64,000 bases of DNA from positions 62,001 to 126,000 of the forward strand of contig NZ_PPXQ01000018.1 in the NCBI RefSeq assembly GCF_004798585.1, given 5' to 3'. Of this stretch, positions 28,601 to 36,690 are shown piece by piece. The notes under the pieces are model-generated. The model was not told where the DNA came from. It was given only the letters and a program-made list of their open reading frames with translations, and did not search any database. Every line of letters begins with the position of its first letter. The first letter of the stretch is position 1. This DNA comes from Massilia sp. Mn16-1_5. GTDB taxonomy: Bacteria > Pseudomonadota > Gammaproteobacteria > Burkholderiales > Burkholderiaceae_D. The position numbers and the translations under genes are program-made.

Positions 28601-31335
28601 GCTTCATGCGGCAGGAAAGCGGTGCTCGTCACGGCGTGACCGAGGCTGCATGCCGCGCCACGCGCCCAGGCCGGCAGGTGCTGGCGCCACAACAGGTCCT
28701 GCGGCTTGTCGGCCAGCGCCAGGACGATCTCGAAAAAGGCGGGCAGGAAGAACACGGACAGTGCGGCGGCGCTCCAGAAGGCCGGTCCCGGCAGCAGCGA
28801 CCAGCACAGCACCAGCAAAGCGGCGAGGCTGGGGGCCACCAGGCTACGGCGCAGGTTGTCGAACAGCTTCCAGCGCGAGAGCGGATTCAGGGGATTGGCT
28901 TCGCGCTGTCCGCCCGGACCCGGCACGCGCGCGCGCAGCCAGCCCGTCAACTGCCAGTCGCCGCGGATCCAGCGGTGGCGGCGCGCGATGTCGTCGCTGT
29001 AGCGCGCCGGCCAGGCCTCGACCAACTGGGTGTCGTTCAGCACCGCGCTGCGCAGGTAGCAGCCTTCCAGCAGGTCATGCGAGAGCACGGCATTGTCGGG
29101 CAGGCGTGCGCCGAGCACGCGCAGCCAGGTGTCGACCTCGTAGATGCCCTTGCCGATGAAGGAGCCTTCACCGAACAGGTCCTGGTAGACATTCGAGGCG
29201 CTGCGGGTATAAGGGTCGAAGCCCGGCGTGCTGCTGAACAGGCGCTCGTAGCGCGAGGCATGTTCGCGCGGTGTCGAAGCCGTCACCCGCGGCTGCAGCA
29301 GGGCGTGGCCGGCGATCACGCGGCGCCCGCCGGCGTCGAGCAGCGGCCGGTTCAGCGGATGCATCATGGCCGCCACCATGCGGCATGCGCTGTCCGGCGG
29401 CAGGAAGGTGTCGGCGTCGAGCGTGATGACGTAGCGGATGGCGTGCAGGTCGTCGGTGCGGCCTTCGACCAGCGTAAAACGCTCGCGCGCGCCGCCGCGC
29501 AGGAAGGCGTTCAGGTCGGCCAGTTTTCCCCGCTTGCGTTCGCAACCGATCCAGGCGTGCTCACTCGTGCTCCACCTGCGCGGACGATGCAGCAGCAGGA
29601 ATGGGCCGCCCTGCAGGGCACCGCCCTCGCCTTCGGCCCCGTAGCGCGCGTTCAGGGCTGCGATGCCGGCGCGCGCCTCTTCCAGCAGCTCTTCATCGCC
29701 GAACACGGTTTCGTCGGGCGCGTCGGTGAAATCGCTCAGCAGGCAAAAGCGCAGTTGCGGGTCGCGGTTGGTCAGATATCGCCGTTCCAGGCCTGAGCAC
29801 AGCGCGCGCACGTTGTCGCTCGTGTGCAGGAGCGCCGGCACCGCCACCAGCGTGCGTGCCTCGAACGGAATCCCACCACTGAAATCCATGCGCGGCAGCG
29901 GGCGCGGACGCACCAGGCGCGCGGCCATCAGGTTCGTCAGCGTCAGCGCCAGCTGGCTGGCGCCGATGGCAGCCAGCACGCCGAGCGTGACCAGCAGCGC
30001 CATGCCGGCCCCGCCCTGCCAGGCGTGCACCAGCAGCGCCGCCGTAAACAGCAGCGTAAAAGCGCCAGCCGCGCCGAGATAGCTCGACAAGGGACGCCCA
30101 CGCGCCATGCGCCGCAGCGCAGCCAGGGCGCCGGCCGCCGGCCTCAGTTGCGCACGCAGCAGCGGCAGGCCGGCGCCGAGCAGGTAGTAGCCGACATGGC
30201 GCTTCCGCGCATCCGTGCTTGGCGCCGCCGCAGCGCCGGCCAGCGCCAGGGCCGCGGCGGCGACCTCCGTCTCGCCCTGGCCGGACTCGCGCGCCAGGCG
30301 CTCGATGACCTGGCGGCAGGCGTCGCGCGTGGCGAAATCCGTGCGCGCATGCAGGCCGGCCGGATCGCGCCGCAGTAGCTGTTCGACCGCGCTGGCGCGC
30401 TCGACGAATGCATGCCAGTCGATGCGGTCGATGCGCTCCAGGCTGGCCAGGCTGTTGTCGAGCGACTGCGCATCCAGCGCGCTGTCTTCCCGGTCGCGCG
30501 CCGCCAGGGCCGCGATCGCGGTGCCGTCGTCGGCCAGGCGCGCATCGACCCATTGCAGCACCTGGGCCAGCACGCCTCCCTGTCCTTCCAGACGGTGCGC
30601 CAGTTCGGCCACAAAAGCCGGGCTCAATGGCTGGACGGCGCGTGCCATGTCGGCCACCTGCAGCAGCAGGTCGCCGGGCCGGCGTTCGGCGGTCTCGAAC
30701 AGGCGAGCGCTCCATTCCCCGGCCAGGCTGCGCTGGCGGACGGCGGCATCCAGGCGCACGGCGAGGCGCCGCAGGTTCTCGATCAGCGCCAGGCGCAGCA
30801 CGATCGGCAGCGCCCACAATTCCCCCAGGCTCAGCTGCGCGCCGTGCTGGTAGCTCGCGATGAAGCGCGCCAGGGTGTCTTCGTCGAGCTTGGCATCGTC
30901 GTGCGTGACCAGTTCCAATGCCAGCGCATACACGCGCGGCTGGCCGGCGGCCTCGCCCGGCGGAGCAAGGCGCGGCAGCGCGCGGCTGTAGGCCGGCGGC
31001 AGGTGGCGCCGTACGCGCAGGATCTGCTGGCCGAGGGCGCGCCAGGCGTCGAGCAGGCGTTCGGCTGCGGGCGGCACGCGGCCGGCGCGCGCGGCCTGGG
31101 TCAGTACGGCGCAGGTGGAGGTAATCGCGTCGGCATTCTGCGCCAGGCGCGCCAGCAGGCGTTCCTCACCGTCGCCAGGCGCGAGCGCATGGCGCGCGGC
31201 GAGCGCGCGTGCGTACTCCGCCATCCGCGCGGCATCGAAGCGCCGTGCGCGCAGCGGCGCGCCGGCCTGGGTGTGCAGTTCTTCGTTCAACAGGAGCCTC
31301 GATGATGAGCGTGCATGGCGGCCGTTGCAGGCCAT
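22669..31335 (-). CDS. ndvB: Cyclic beta-glucan synthase, NdvB/ChvB family (GT84 + GH94)
   Basis: A 2888-residue inner-membrane enzyme that builds and cyclises beta-1,2-type glucans for the periplasm. In order: a soluble N-terminal region (1-400); membrane helices near 415-465; the GT84 glycosyltransferase with LDADTF near 640, HDLLEGCYLRS near 750 and RHRWIRGDW near 788; further helices at about 835-870 and 955-1000; a glucoamylase-like domain beginning near 1055 (THIGLSLLADLTAWDFGF); two glycan-binding GH94-N domains near 1620 and 2085; and the phosphorylase-like catalytic module with GGAYGFRDQLQDAM near 2419 and GGDWNDGLDRVG near 2554. Length is typical of NdvB. No ndvA-type ABC exporter is adjacent; instead a coupled outer-membrane barrel follows. 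Confidence 0.94.
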   Translation of the reverse strand: MACNGRHARSSSRLLLNEELHTQAGAPLRARRFDAARMAEYARALAARHALAPGDGEERLLARLAQNADAITSTCAVLTQAARAGRVPPAAERLLDAWRALGQQILRVRRHLPPAYSRALPRLAPPGEAAGQPRVYALALELVTHDDAKLDEDTLARFIASYQHGAQLSLGELWALPIVLRLALIENLRRLAVRLDAAVRQRSLAGEWSARLFETAERRPGDLLLQVADMARAVQPLSPAFVAELAHRLEGQGGVLAQVLQWVDARLADDGTAIAALAARDREDSALDAQSLDNSLASLERIDRIDWHAFVERASAVEQLLRRDPAGLHARTDFATRDACRQVIERLARESGQGETEVAAAALALAGAAAAPSTDARKRHVGYYLLGAGLPLLRAQLRPAAGALAALRRMARGRPLSSYLGAAGAFTLLFTAALLVHAWQGGAGMALLVTLGVLAAIGASQLALTLTNLMAARLVRPRPLPRMDFSGGIPFEARTLVAVPALLHTSDNVRALCSGLERRYLTNRDPQLRFCLLSDFTDAPDETVFGDEELLEEARAGIAALNARYGAEGEGGALQGGPFLLLHRPRRWSTSEHAWIGCERKRGKLADLNAFLRGGARERFTLVEGRTDDLHAIRYVITLDADTFLPPDSACRMVAAMMHPLNRPLLDAGGRRVIAGHALLQPRVTASTPREHASRYERLFSSTPGFDPYTRSASNVYQDLFGEGSFIGKGIYEVDTWLRVLGARLPDNAVLSHDLLEGCYLRSAVLNDTQLVEAWPARYSDDIARRHRWIRGDWQLTGWLRARVPGPGGQREANPLNPLSRWKLFDNLRRSLVAPSLAALLVLCWSLLPGPAFWSAAALSVFFLPAFFEIVLALADKPQDLLWRQHLPAWARGAACSLGHAVTSTAFLPHEAWFSVHAIARTGWRMLVSRRHLLQWKASSLVRSSTDVESAWRSMWFAPLFAVVVAVVLTFLHPFALFAAAPLFLLWFLSPLVAWWVSLPYERPPAGLAPEQTQFLEKLARRSWAFFEDAVTADTHWLAPGGIQERPEPASAHTTTPTHIGLSLLADLTAWDFGFVPQSTVLTRVRAAFESMALLERHHGHFCSAYDTRTLAPLQPARVSTTESGNLAGHLLTLATGLEGLLDAPIAGVRALEGMRATLHVLEEHAQGAPIVVRKALETCRDALVPERCRNGDTLPGLADCLAAAVRAASMLLATLPEEADDALRDWAVRLDADCRAARDDLLALAPWIRAAQEYVLDASLTRIPTLRELAYFAMRVASEDDAERALAQMVEEGAATARARLREIGTLAEVARAFADMDFGLLLQPESGLLAPGFDPGAGSLEEGACTLLASEARLASFVGVAQGRLPPSHWHALGRQLCMIGSEQLLLSPHGALGDYLMPQLVMPAFRDTLIDRTCRAAVRAQIDYAARHGIPWGMSDSVCNRFDSALRYARRAFGMPGASAARGMNEELVVAPYASLLALMVTPQAACANLERIAALGCIGRYGLYEAIDYTGARLPRGQRQAIVRAYAADHQAAGLLALSALLHGRPMQARFEANPQLRAALLLLQEPVPRTGAIETADFELDVQGSAPEAPLPARSVTRTGSTPPQLQLLSNGRYHVMVNSDGGGYSRLGELALTRWRSDPTCDDWGLFCYLRDLDSGELWSGAWQPTLAEPEHYETVFAEEKVQLRRRDHGIVLETEIVVAREDDAELRRMRIKNLSGRPRRIELTSYTEPVLAVPGQDDTHPAFSKLFVQSEIVAERNAILCTRRASGENADTLMLVNAMTVHGATDGTASFETSRADFLGRGRRNTLPAALVPGAPPLDGAAGSVLDPALVIRRVLVLGPEEEALVDMVLGVAPSREEALHLAAKYAQRGCVDHAFELAWAQGQALLQSLHVGEADAQLYARLAGAVLYPQRALRADAALIARHARGQAGLWPYAISGDLPIVLLKVQDASRLALARQLLAAHAWCRHKGLIFDLVIWCSDSPVKTARSLHAQLREMIAAELLDRSGGIYLQVFEQVPEEDQVLLQAVARVVLLDERAGLAEQLQRAAPPAPAGMQLQVREPAPHTGNASIAMPVDLLLDNGFGGFSPDGREYLIRITPGRPTPAPWTNVLASPAFGSVVSESGQAYTWSGNAHALRLTPWENDPVSDRGGEVFYLRDEASGVVWSPTALPAPSGGGYLARHGFGYSVFEHAAHGIHSELTQFVAIDAPIKYSVLRVRNDSPLPRRLSATGYVEWVLGELRATSSMHVVTERDPLSGALVARNAWSGEHSAFFHLDAPDTAFTCDRMEFIGRGGHLGRPQALQRVGLSGSKGAAIDPCAALQLVFELAPGEQKELVFMLGAGDGDIARSHAGGAQAQAALSEVHAYWDETLGAVRIDTPDPALDVLANGWLVYQTLACRMWARSAYYQSGGAYGFRDQLQDAMALVHTRPQLLREHLLLCAAHQFVEGDVQHWWHPPANGGVRTRCSDDLLWLPLATCRYIRATGDLAVLGESVPYLEGRALEFGEESYFDVPRTSEQRGDLYEHCVRAIRHSLRFGEHGLPLIGGGDWNDGLDRVGSKGRGESVWLGFFMIEVLSRFAELAERRADYGFAITCRAAATALGTQLEHHAWDGEWYRRAWFDDGTPLGSKESGECRIDLVSQSWSVLSGAAGPERAASAMAAVDTHLVWPESRLVRLLDPPFEAGSLHPGSLRAYAPGLRDNGGQATHAALWCAMAFARMGNVDRAWELFDMLNPVRLAATREDCARYRLEPYVVAGDVMAAAPHIGRGGWSWYTGSAGWMYRLVVESLLGIERIGERLVLAPQLPRGWPGFRLQYRYRATRYDIDVRVADSPALRIDGVEVGGDTLQLLDDGQAHRVELHVVRRHEPALAIREQPQSKTIT

Positions 31336-31420
31336 GCCATGCTAAAACCTCATCGGACGAGGGACTGTGCGCTGACGAACGCTGAGACTGCACCAGTCGT
31401 GCGCTCAGCCGGTCATTTGA

Positions 31421-32989
31421 TCAATTGAGGAGGGCCAGGCCACCCGCCAGGTGGCGCACATTGCCGTGGCCGAGTTCCTGCGCCAGCTGCGCCGCCTGCG
31501 CGCTGCGGTTGCCGCTGCGGCAGAAGAACACCAGCGGACGCGTTTCACGGCCCAGCCAGGCGGCATGTTCGGGCAGGCGCGACAGTGGCAGGCTATAGGC
31601 GGCGCGCCCGTGCAGCAAGGGGGTACCGAGCGCGTGTTCGCAGGCTTCGCGCACGTCGACCAGCAGCGCGTCCGGATGGCGCTCGAGGAAGCGCGCCAGT
31701 CCCTTGCCGTCGATCCCGCAGGGCATCGGGATGCTCGACCCGGCCGACGCTGCCGGCACGGACGTGATGGCCGGAGCACCCGATCCGGTCACCGGACAGG
31801 GTGCCGGCGGCGGCGCCTGCAGCGCCTGGCCGCAGCGCAGGATGCGCGCGCAAGCCGCGTCGATGAAGGCGTCGTCGGCCAGCGGGCCGAAGGACATGCG
31901 CACCGCGTTTGCGCAACGCTCTTCCGGCACGCCCATCGCCAGCAACACGTAGCTGGGCGCCGCCTTCGCCGCCGAGCAGGCCGATCCCGCGCTGACGCGC
32001 ACGCCGGCCGCGTCGAACAGGTCGAGCAGGGTCTTGCCCGAGTAGCCGGGCACGGTGAAATTCAGGGTGGTCGGCAGCGCGTGTTCGAAGGGCGCATTGA
32101 AGACGATGCCGGGAAAGGCCGCGCGCAAGGCGGCGGCCAGGCGATCGCGCGCCGCGTCCATCTGCGCATGCGTGCGGAAAGTGGTGCCCTCCTCCAGCGC
32201 GCGCAGCACGGCGCCGAGGGCGGCGATGCCGGCCATGTTCTCGGTGCCCGAGCGCTGCCCGGCTTCCTGGCCGCCGCCGCACATCAGGGGCGTGTAGGGC
32301 GCGCCGGCGCGCACGTAGAGCATGCCGATGCCCTTGGGCGCATACAGTTTATGGCCGGAGAACGGCGCGTAGTCGATGCGGGACCGGCTAAGGCTGAGGG
32401 GCAGCTTGCCGAGCGCCTGCACGCAATCGACCATCCACAAGGCGGTACTTCCCGTTTCCTCGAGCACGGCCGCGATGCCGGCGAGGTCGGACACGACGCC
32501 GGTCTCGTTGTTCGCCGCCATGGTGCACACAACAGCGGCGCGCGGCGCCAGCGCACGCAGTTCGTCGAGGCGATGGCGGCCGTCGGCGTCGACCGGCAGC
32601 GCCTGCAGGGTCAGCCCGGTGCCGAGCAGCGCGTTCCAGTGCGCCAGGCTTTCCGGCACCGCCTTGTGTTCGGTGGCGCCATACAGCAGCAGGTCGCCGC
32701 AGGGCTCGCCGGCTTCTCGCCGCGCACGCACCGCGCACAGGGCCGAAAGAACGGCGGTCTGGATGCCCTCGGTGGCGCCGCTGGTGAACAGCAGGCGGCC
32801 CTCCGGTGCCCCCAGCACGTGCCGCGCCCGGTCGCGCGCATCGTCGAGCAGCGCACGGGCGCGCAGGCCGGCCGCGTGGCTGCTGCTGGGATTGCCGAAA
32901 CAGGCGAGCAGCGCGGCTTGCGCGGCTCCGATGGCCGCCGGCAGCACCGGCGAGGTCGCGTTCGCGTCGAGGTAGATTTCAGTGTTCAT
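31421..32989 (-). CDS. Cysteine desulfurase fused to a C-terminal rhodanese domain
   Basis: A 522-residue PLP enzyme. Residues 1-385 form a class V aminotransferase of the NifS/IscS group: His108 in TEHKAV, PLP-binding Lys214 in SGHKLYAPKG and the sulfur-accepting C338 in SAGSACSAAK. A linker rich in Pro/Ala (390-425) leads to a rhodanese domain (about 428-522) with active Cys490 in FFCRSGNRS. The fusion suggests that persulfide sulfur moves directly from C338 to C490. The ATG at 32989 matches the family start, but ATGs at 32998 and a longer frame to 33046 are possible. It is divergent from an Lrp-type regulator with palindromes in between, so cysteine-responsive control is a reasonable inference. 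Confidence 0.88.
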   Translation of the reverse strand: MNTEIYLDANATSPVLPAAIGAAQAALLACFGNPSSSHAAGLRARALLDDARDRARHVLGAPEGRLLFTSGATEGIQTAVLSALCAVRARREAGEPCGDLLLYGATEHKAVPESLAHWNALLGTGLTLQALPVDADGRHRLDELRALAPRAAVVCTMAANNETGVVSDLAGIAAVLEETGSTALWMVDCVQALGKLPLSLSRSRIDYAPFSGHKLYAPKGIGMLYVRAGAPYTPLMCGGGQEAGQRSGTENMAGIAALGAVLRALEEGTTFRTHAQMDAARDRLAAALRAAFPGIVFNAPFEHALPTTLNFTVPGYSGKTLLDLFDAAGVRVSAGSACSAAKAAPSYVLLAMGVPEERCANAVRMSFGPLADDAFIDAACARILRCGQALQAPPPAPCPVTGSGAPAITSVPAASAGSSIPMPCGIDGKGLARFLERHPDALLVDVREACEHALGTPLLHGRAAYSLPLSRLPEHAAWLGRETRPLVFFCRSGNRSAQAAQLAQELGHGNVRHLAGGLALLN

Positions 32990-33013
32990 AAAGGCCATAT
33001 CGCAAAAACTGTA

Positions 33014-33077
33014 AACACGTTCCAAGATCGTGTTATTGTTAAGCAATATGTTACAAACGTGTGACGGAAAGCACGTT
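33014..33077. promoter_or_regulatory. Paired palindromes, candidate Lrp-type operators
   Basis: AACACG-N9-CGTGTT at 33014-33034 and AACGTG-N10-CACGTT at 33056-33077 lie in the 151-base divergent region. A direct repeat, CACGTTCCAA, occurs at 33016 and again at 33072, 56 bases apart. Multiple helically phased sites suit Lrp/AsnC octamers, which usually regulate their divergent neighbour. Confidence 0.45.
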
Positions 33078-33140
33078 CCAATTGCGCTACTGAAAACAGA
33101 TTTTTTAGCATATTTGTTCTATTAGTGATAGAAAACTAAA

Positions 33141-33626
33141 ATGAATTCACTAGACAAGTTTGATTGTGCAATTCTTGCTGCGCTCCAGGCCGACGCGACC
33201 CTGTCGATCTCGGGCCTGAGCGACAAGGTCGGCCTGTCCAGCACTCCCTGCTGGAAGCGCGTCAAGCGCCTCGAGGAAGAGGGCTATATCGAAAGCCGCG
33301 TCACCGTCGTCAATCGCCAGAAGGTCGGCTTGCCGGTCACCGTGTTCGTCAGCCTGCGCACCACGGAGCATGACGAAAAGTGGCTGGAGCGCTTCGCGGC
33401 CGCCGTCGTCGCCCTGCCCGAAGTGCTCGAATTTCACCGCATGAGCGGCGACGTCGACTACCTGTTGAAAGTCGTCACGACCGACATCGCCGGCTACGAC
33501 CGCTTCTACAAGAAGCTGATCAAGACGGCGCAGCTGAGCGGGGTCTCCTCCGCCTTCTCGATGGAGCAGATCAAGTGCACCTCGGCCCTGCCGCTGGAAC
33601 TGATCGCGCACGGACTGCCTGCCTGA
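33141..33626 (+). CDS. Lrp/AsnC family transcriptional regulator
   Basis: A 161-residue feast/famine regulator. The N-terminal helix-turn-helix (DKFDCAILAALQADATLSIS and GLSSTPCWKRVKRLEEEGYI, residues 5-50) is followed by the RAM ligand-binding/oligomerisation domain (about 65-150, with EVLEFHRMSGDVDYLLKVV as core). The TPCWKRVKRLE recognition helix is typical of the subgroup found next to amino-acid catabolism genes. Divergent from the cysteine desulfurase-rhodanese fusion, which is its most likely target. The amino-acid effector is not deducible from sequence. Confidence 0.93.
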   Translation: MNSLDKFDCAILAALQADATLSISGLSDKVGLSSTPCWKRVKRLEEEGYIESRVTVVNRQKVGLPVTVFVSLRTTEHDEKWLERFAAAVVALPEVLEFHRMSGDVDYLLKVVTTDIAGYDRFYKKLIKTAQLSGVSSAFSMEQIKCTSALPLELIAHGLPA

Positions 33627-33687
33627 GCTTCCGGGCGGACTGTCGTTGTATGATGACGGCCGTTCGCAGATAAACGGAGACAGGCTG

Positions 33688-34821
33688 ATGCCATCGAAAA
33701 TGAACATGGCGCCGCTGGCGCTGGCCGCGCTGTTGTGCGCGTCGAGTGTCGCGTACGCACAGGAACAAAGCGTCAAGATTGGCGTGACCGGCCCGCTCTC
33801 GGGCGCCAACGCCTTTGCCGGCAAGGACAACGAAAACGGCGTGCGCCTCGCCATCGAGGAACTCAACGCCCAGAGAATCAAGGTCGCGAATAAAACGCTG
33901 CGCTTCGAGCTGCAGTCGGAAGACGATGCCGGCGACCCCAAGCAGGGCGTGACGGTGGCGCAGAAGCTGGTCGACGGCGGCGTCAAGTTCGTCCTCGGCC
34001 CCTACAACTCGGGCGTCGCGATTCCCGCCTCGCGCGTCTACAACGACGCCGGCGCGCTGATGTCGACAGTCGGCACCAACCCGAAGATCACGCAGGGCGG
34101 CTACAAGGGCGTGTTCCGCATCGTCGCCAGCGATTCGCAGGTCGGCGGCGCCATGGCGAACTATGCCGCGCGTGAACTGAAACTGAAGAACGTCGGCGTC
34201 ATCGACGACCGCACCGCCTTCGGCACCGGCATCGCCACCGAATTCAAGAAGCAGGCGCAAAGCGCCGGCATGAAGGTCGCGGGCCACGAATTCACCAACG
34301 ACAAGGCCAGCGACTTCGCGGCGATTCTCACCGCGCTGCGCGCGAAAAAGGTCGACGCCATCTTCTTCGGCGGCTATGCGCCGCAGGCCGCGCCGATGGT
34401 GCGCCAGATGAAGGCGCTCGGCCTGAACGTGCCGCTGCTCGGTGGCGACACCCTGTGCAGCCCCGAGATGGCGAAACTGGGCGGCGCGGCCGTCGGCGAG
34501 AACGTGCGCTGCGCCCAGGCCGGCGCGATCATCGCCAAGCAGCCGGCCGGTCCCGCTTTCCTGAGCAAATACAAGGAGCGCTTCAAGCGCGAACCGGACG
34601 TCTACGCGCCCTCCTTCTACGACCAGACCATGTTCATCGCCGCCGCCATGAAAGCGGCGAACAGCCTCGATCCGGCGAAGGTCGCGCAGCAGCTGCGCAC
34701 GCTGAATCACCAGGGCGTGGTCGGCACCTACGGCTACGACGACAAGGGCAACCTCAAGAAGACCGCCGTCACCGTCTACACGTTTAAAAATGGCGCGCTG
34801 GCGCCGCTCGCAAGCTATTAA
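33688..34821 (+). CDS. Branched-chain amino acid ABC transporter substrate-binding protein (LivJ-like)
   Basis: A 377-residue periplasmic binding protein of type I fold. The signal peptide runs to SVAYA (about residue 24), then QEQSVKIGVTGPLSGANAFAG, the usual LivJ/LivK opening, followed by two lobes with landmarks VKFVLGPYNSGVAIPASRVY and FRIVASDSQVGGAMANYA. The ATG at 33688, with GGAGA before it, is chosen because the longer frame would put 14 charged residues ahead of the signal peptide. No permease or ATPase genes are adjacent, so it is an orphan binding protein; its ligand may be any aliphatic amino acid or small amide. Confidence 0.9.
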   Translation: MPSKMNMAPLALAALLCASSVAYAQEQSVKIGVTGPLSGANAFAGKDNENGVRLAIEELNAQRIKVANKTLRFELQSEDDAGDPKQGVTVAQKLVDGGVKFVLGPYNSGVAIPASRVYNDAGALMSTVGTNPKITQGGYKGVFRIVASDSQVGGAMANYAARELKLKNVGVIDDRTAFGTGIATEFKKQAQSAGMKVAGHEFTNDKASDFAAILTALRAKKVDAIFFGGYAPQAAPMVRQMKALGLNVPLLGGDTLCSPEMAKLGGAAVGENVRCAQAGAIIAKQPAGPAFLSKYKERFKREPDVYAPSFYDQTMFIAAAMKAANSLDPAKVAQQLRTLNHQGVVGTYGYDDKGNLKKTAVTVYTFKNGALAPLASY

Positions 34822-34833
34822 GGTATTCGCACC

Positions 34834-36642
34834 ATGACCCTTCCATTCAAGCTCGGCGCACTCGCTGCCGCCGCCCTGATCGCCTGCGCACCGGCGCTCG
34901 GCGCCGGCCAGGCTGCAGCGCCCGTCAAACAGGCCGCCGCCAGCCCGCAAGCCGGCAAGCAGCTCAATGCCCTCGCCGACGAGTACTACGATGCGCTGGC
35001 GCGTTTCGATCCCGTCTCCGCCAGCGAGAGCGGAGACAACCGCTTCATCGACCAGATCGGCATGACGATCTCGCCGACCGAACGCAGCAAGCAGTTTGCG
35101 CGCTATAAGGCGTTCCAGAAGCGCCTGCATGCGATCAAGCGCGCGCAGCTGAACAGCCGCGACCAGACCAGCTACGACATCCTCGACTACGAGCTGGGCA
35201 TGGCGCTGCGCTTCGAGCCCTTCCCCGAGCACCTGCTGCCGCTGAACCAGATGGACAGCATGCCTGTCACGCTCGCGAACTACAGCAGCGGCCAGGGCGC
35301 CCAGCCGCTCGCCACCGTGCAGGATTATCGGGCCTACGCCAGCCGCCTGGCGCAGCTGGGACCGTGGGTCGACCAGGCGATCGCCAACATGCGAGAGGGG
35401 ATCAAGCGCGGCATCGTGCACCCTCGTTCGGTCATGATCTCGGCGCTGCCGCAATTCAAACAGCTGGTTGCCGGTGCGCCCGAGGAAAGCATTTATTACA
35501 CGCCTGTAAAAAACTTCCCTGCCGGTTTTTCCGATGCCGACAAGCGCGCGCTCACCAAACTGTATGGCGAGACGATCGGCATGAAGCTGAACCCTGCCCT
35601 ATCGCGCCTGGCCGGCTTCATCGAGAAGGATTACATTCCTGCTGCGCGCACGACGAGCGGCTGGAACGCGCTGCCGAACGGCGCCGCCTGGTACAAGGTG
35701 CGCGTGGCGAGCCAGACCACGACCGATTTGACGCCGGAAGCGATCCACGAGATCGGCCTGAAGGAAGTCGCGCGCATCCAGGGAGAGTATGGCCGCATCG
35801 GCCCGAAGATGGGGTATACGGGCCCGGCCGCCGGCCTGCCGGCCTGGGTCTCGCAGCAGGCCAAGTTCAAGCCCTTTAAGACCGAGCAGGAAGTCATCGA
35901 GGTCTACCGCAAGCTGGACGCCCAGCTGCGCACCAAGCTGCCTTCGATGTTCAACCTGCGCCCGAAGTCGCCGCTGGACCTGCGCCTCGAGCCTGAACTG
36001 AGCCGCGCCACCGCCTCCGACCACTACACGCCGCCGGCGGTGGATGGCACCCGTCCGGGCGTGTTCTGGTCGGTCGTGAACGATCCGACCCAATACGGCA
36101 GCACCGGCATGGTCACGCTGTTCCTGCACGAGGGCCAGCCGGGCCACCACTTCCACATCGCGCTGGTCCAGGAACTCGGTTTGCCGAACTTCCGCAAGTT
36201 CGGCGGCAACAACGCGTTTACGGAAGGCTGGGCACTGTACGCCGAGACCCTGGGCAAGGACATGGGCCTGTTCGACAAACCGGAAGATTATTTCGGCCAC
36301 CTGAACGACGAGATGCTGCGCGCCGCGCGCCTGGTGGTCGACACCGGCCTGCACACCAAAGGCTGGACGCGTGAGCAGGCCATCAAGTATTTCAGCGATA
36401 CGCTGGGCTACAGCGAAGCGGACTCGCGCGCGCAGATCGAGCGCTACATGGTGTGGCCAGGCCAGGCGCTGGGCTACAAGATCGGTTCGCTGAAGATCCT
36501 GGAACTGCGCCAGCGTGCACAAACCGCGCTCGGATCGAAGTTCGATCTGCGTGCCTTCCACGACATCGTGCTGGGCGAAGGAACGCTGCCGCTGGCGCTG
36601 CTGGAGAAGAAGGTGGATCGGTGGATTGCGGCGAGCAAGTGA
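34834..36642 (+). CDS. Secreted DUF885 family putative metallopeptidase
   Basis: A 602-residue exported protein with signal peptide (LGALAAAALIACAPALGA). It belongs to DUF885, a family with an HExxH-like zinc site of the form HEGxPGHH: here LFLHEGQPGHHFHIAL at about residue 430, followed by FTEGWALYAETLGKDMG near 465, where a further Glu ligand is expected. The chain is otherwise helical, with PTERSKQFARYKAF and DQTSYDILDYELGMALRFE near the N-terminus. Family members are proposed peptidases, but substrates are largely uncharacterised. It starts 12 bases after the binding-protein gene, so the two are probably one operon. Confidence 0.88.
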   Translation: MTLPFKLGALAAAALIACAPALGAGQAAAPVKQAAASPQAGKQLNALADEYYDALARFDPVSASESGDNRFIDQIGMTISPTERSKQFARYKAFQKRLHAIKRAQLNSRDQTSYDILDYELGMALRFEPFPEHLLPLNQMDSMPVTLANYSSGQGAQPLATVQDYRAYASRLAQLGPWVDQAIANMREGIKRGIVHPRSVMISALPQFKQLVAGAPEESIYYTPVKNFPAGFSDADKRALTKLYGETIGMKLNPALSRLAGFIEKDYIPAARTTSGWNALPNGAAWYKVRVASQTTTDLTPEAIHEIGLKEVARIQGEYGRIGPKMGYTGPAAGLPAWVSQQAKFKPFKTEQEVIEVYRKLDAQLRTKLPSMFNLRPKSPLDLRLEPELSRATASDHYTPPAVDGTRPGVFWSVVNDPTQYGSTGMVTLFLHEGQPGHHFHIALVQELGLPNFRKFGGNNAFTEGWALYAETLGKDMGLFDKPEDYFGHLNDEMLRAARLVVDTGLHTKGWTREQAIKYFSDTLGYSEADSRAQIERYMVWPGQALGYKIGSLKILELRQRAQTALGSKFDLRAFHDIVLGEGTLPLALLEKKVDRWIAASK

Positions 36643-36690
36643 GCTTGAGCATAAATTTTCCCAGATAAAGATATAGTTATTTTACCAATA

